Part shown: positions 63,431-64,000 of the stretch, piece by piece
Position numbering within the stretch: the first letter of the stretch is position 1
Layout of the letters: the number at the start of each line of letters is the position of its first letter
NCBI GenBank assembly: GCA_024698965.1
Contig: JAILQM010000020.1
Coordinates: forward strand, 1-64,000
Direction of reading: 5' to 3'
Length of the DNA stretch: 64,000 nt
DNA from: Eubacterium sp.
Lineage (GTDB): Bacteria; Bacillota; Clostridia; Lachnospirales; Lachnospiraceae
Notes under the pieces: generated by a model
What the model saw: only the letters and a program-made list of their open reading frames with translations
Database searches by the model: none
What the model was told of the DNA's origin: nothing
Made by a program: the position numbers and the translations under genes

Positions 63431-64000
63431 AGTAAGCAATGTAAAAACCGAATTTGACGCCACTTTTGATGAGCTTATAAATGCGGTTTCAAAAAAGCTT
63501 AAGATAAAAGCAAACGACATAGAAAAAATTACGATTAAAAGACGCTCACTTGATTTTCGTAAAAGCCCGCAGATTTTTTATGTGCATACAATTGATGTTA
63601 TATGCAAAAACGAAGCGGCCGTACTTGGAAAAAATAAGAAAAACAACGATGTAAGAAAAAGCGAAAATAAAGAGTTTGAGTTTAAAATAAACGGTAAAGA
63701 AAAAATTCCGGAGCGTCCCGTTATTATAGGAATGGGCCCTGCGGGGCTTTTTTGCGGCCTTTTTCTTTCTAATGCAGGCTATAAACCTCTTATAGTGGAA
63801 AGAGGAGAGCCTGTGGAAGAAAGAATTAAAACCGTCTCAGAGTTTTGGGAAAGCGGCACTCTTAATAAAGATTCGAACGTTCAGTTCGGAGAAGGCGGAG
63901 CCGGAACTTTTTCCGACGGAAAGTTAAATACCCTTGTAAAAGATACAAACGGGCTTATTACAAGAGTTTTAAAAGAATTTGTAAGATACGGCGCCAAAGA
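63423..64000 (+). CDS. FAD-dependent oxidoreductase, N-terminal part (cut by window end)
   Basis: An open frame from ATG 63423 to the end of the window, at least 192 residues. The N-terminal domain (MLRVSNVKTEFDATFDELINAVSKKLKIKANDI...RRSLDFRKSPQIFYVHTIDV) followed by the FAD motif PVIIGMGPAGLFCGLFLSNAGYKPLIVERG and SNVQFGEGGAGTFSDGKLNTLVKD is characteristic of a widespread family of uncharacterised FAD-dependent dehydrogenases of about 530 residues. The rest lies outside the window. Confidence 0.9.
   Translation, partial: MLRVSNVKTEFDATFDELINAVSKKLKIKANDIEKITIKRRSLDFRKSPQIFYVHTIDVICKNEAAVLGKNKKNNDVRKSENKEFEFKINGKEKIPERPVIIGMGPAGLFCGLFLSNAGYKPLIVERGEPVEERIKTVSEFWESGTLNKDSNVQFGEGGAGTFSDGKLNTLVKDTNGLITRVLKEFVRYGAK

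Overview
The window looks like a chromosomal segment of a motile, low-to-moderate GC Clostridia bacterium, most likely a Lachnospiraceae member. Supporting signs are a flagellar hook gene, AGGAGG-type ribosome binding sites, AT-rich promoters, a perfect CIRCE element, the Bacillus-like order rplS-rbgA-rnhB-(FliK-like)-(FlhB-like), and a four-gene operon of uncharacterised proteins that I associate from memory with Lachnospiraceae. I see no phage, insertion sequence, CRISPR array or rRNA operon. Gene density is high and almost everything lies on the + strand; only xpt and rlmH (54.0-55.2 kb) are on the minus strand.

Layout. 0-1.6 kb: 3' part of flgE. 1.8-6.7 kb: rplS, a signal peptidase I homologue that has lost its catalytic residues, rbgA, rnhB, a FliK-like protein and a small FlhB-like protein. 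6.8-11 kb: a MarR regulator with a palindromic operator and a heterodimeric multidrug-type ABC exporter. 11-12.9 kb: dus (probably leaderless), cdd, dtd. 13-19.9 kb: leuB, ilvD, ilvB, serC, serA (branched-chain amino acid and serine synthesis). 20-22.3 kb: a polar amino acid ABC importer behind a likely attenuator. 22.4-25.7 kb: tRNA-Val, tRNA-Met, prmA, CIRCE, groES-groEL. 25.8-31.3 kb: three exported proteins, two of them large diverged paralogues. 31.5-35.8 kb: carA-carB. 35.8-37.7 kb: a TauE/SafE transporter and a sulfotransferase. 37.8-41.6 kb: a Gld-type ABC system with a fused permease-auxiliary subunit.

41.7-48.5 kb is the most interesting part: an operon of four genes of unknown function. 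It encodes a 1183-residue helical-repeat protein with beta domains, a protein with a possible Hsp70/actin-like ATPase fold, a TPR-like protein and a two-pass membrane coiled-coil protein. Then follow a CBS/CorC protein, yebC, ftsK/spoIIIE, a zinc-ribbon/TPR/chitobiase-C-domain membrane protein, xpt and rlmH on the minus strand, and a second amino acid ABC importer. The window closes with phoH, a shortened and HD-degenerate PgpH-like protein, ybeY, a MurJ/SpoVB-type flippase and two flavoproteins, the last cut by the window end.

Three themes recur. First, enzyme homologues have lost active-site residues in otherwise conserved operon positions (LepB-like, PgpH-like, and one half of the ABC exporter). 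Second, both amino acid importers have a hairpin between the binding-protein gene and the permease gene. Third, tight translational coupling is common, including TAATG overlaps at 6362, 32600 and 41008.
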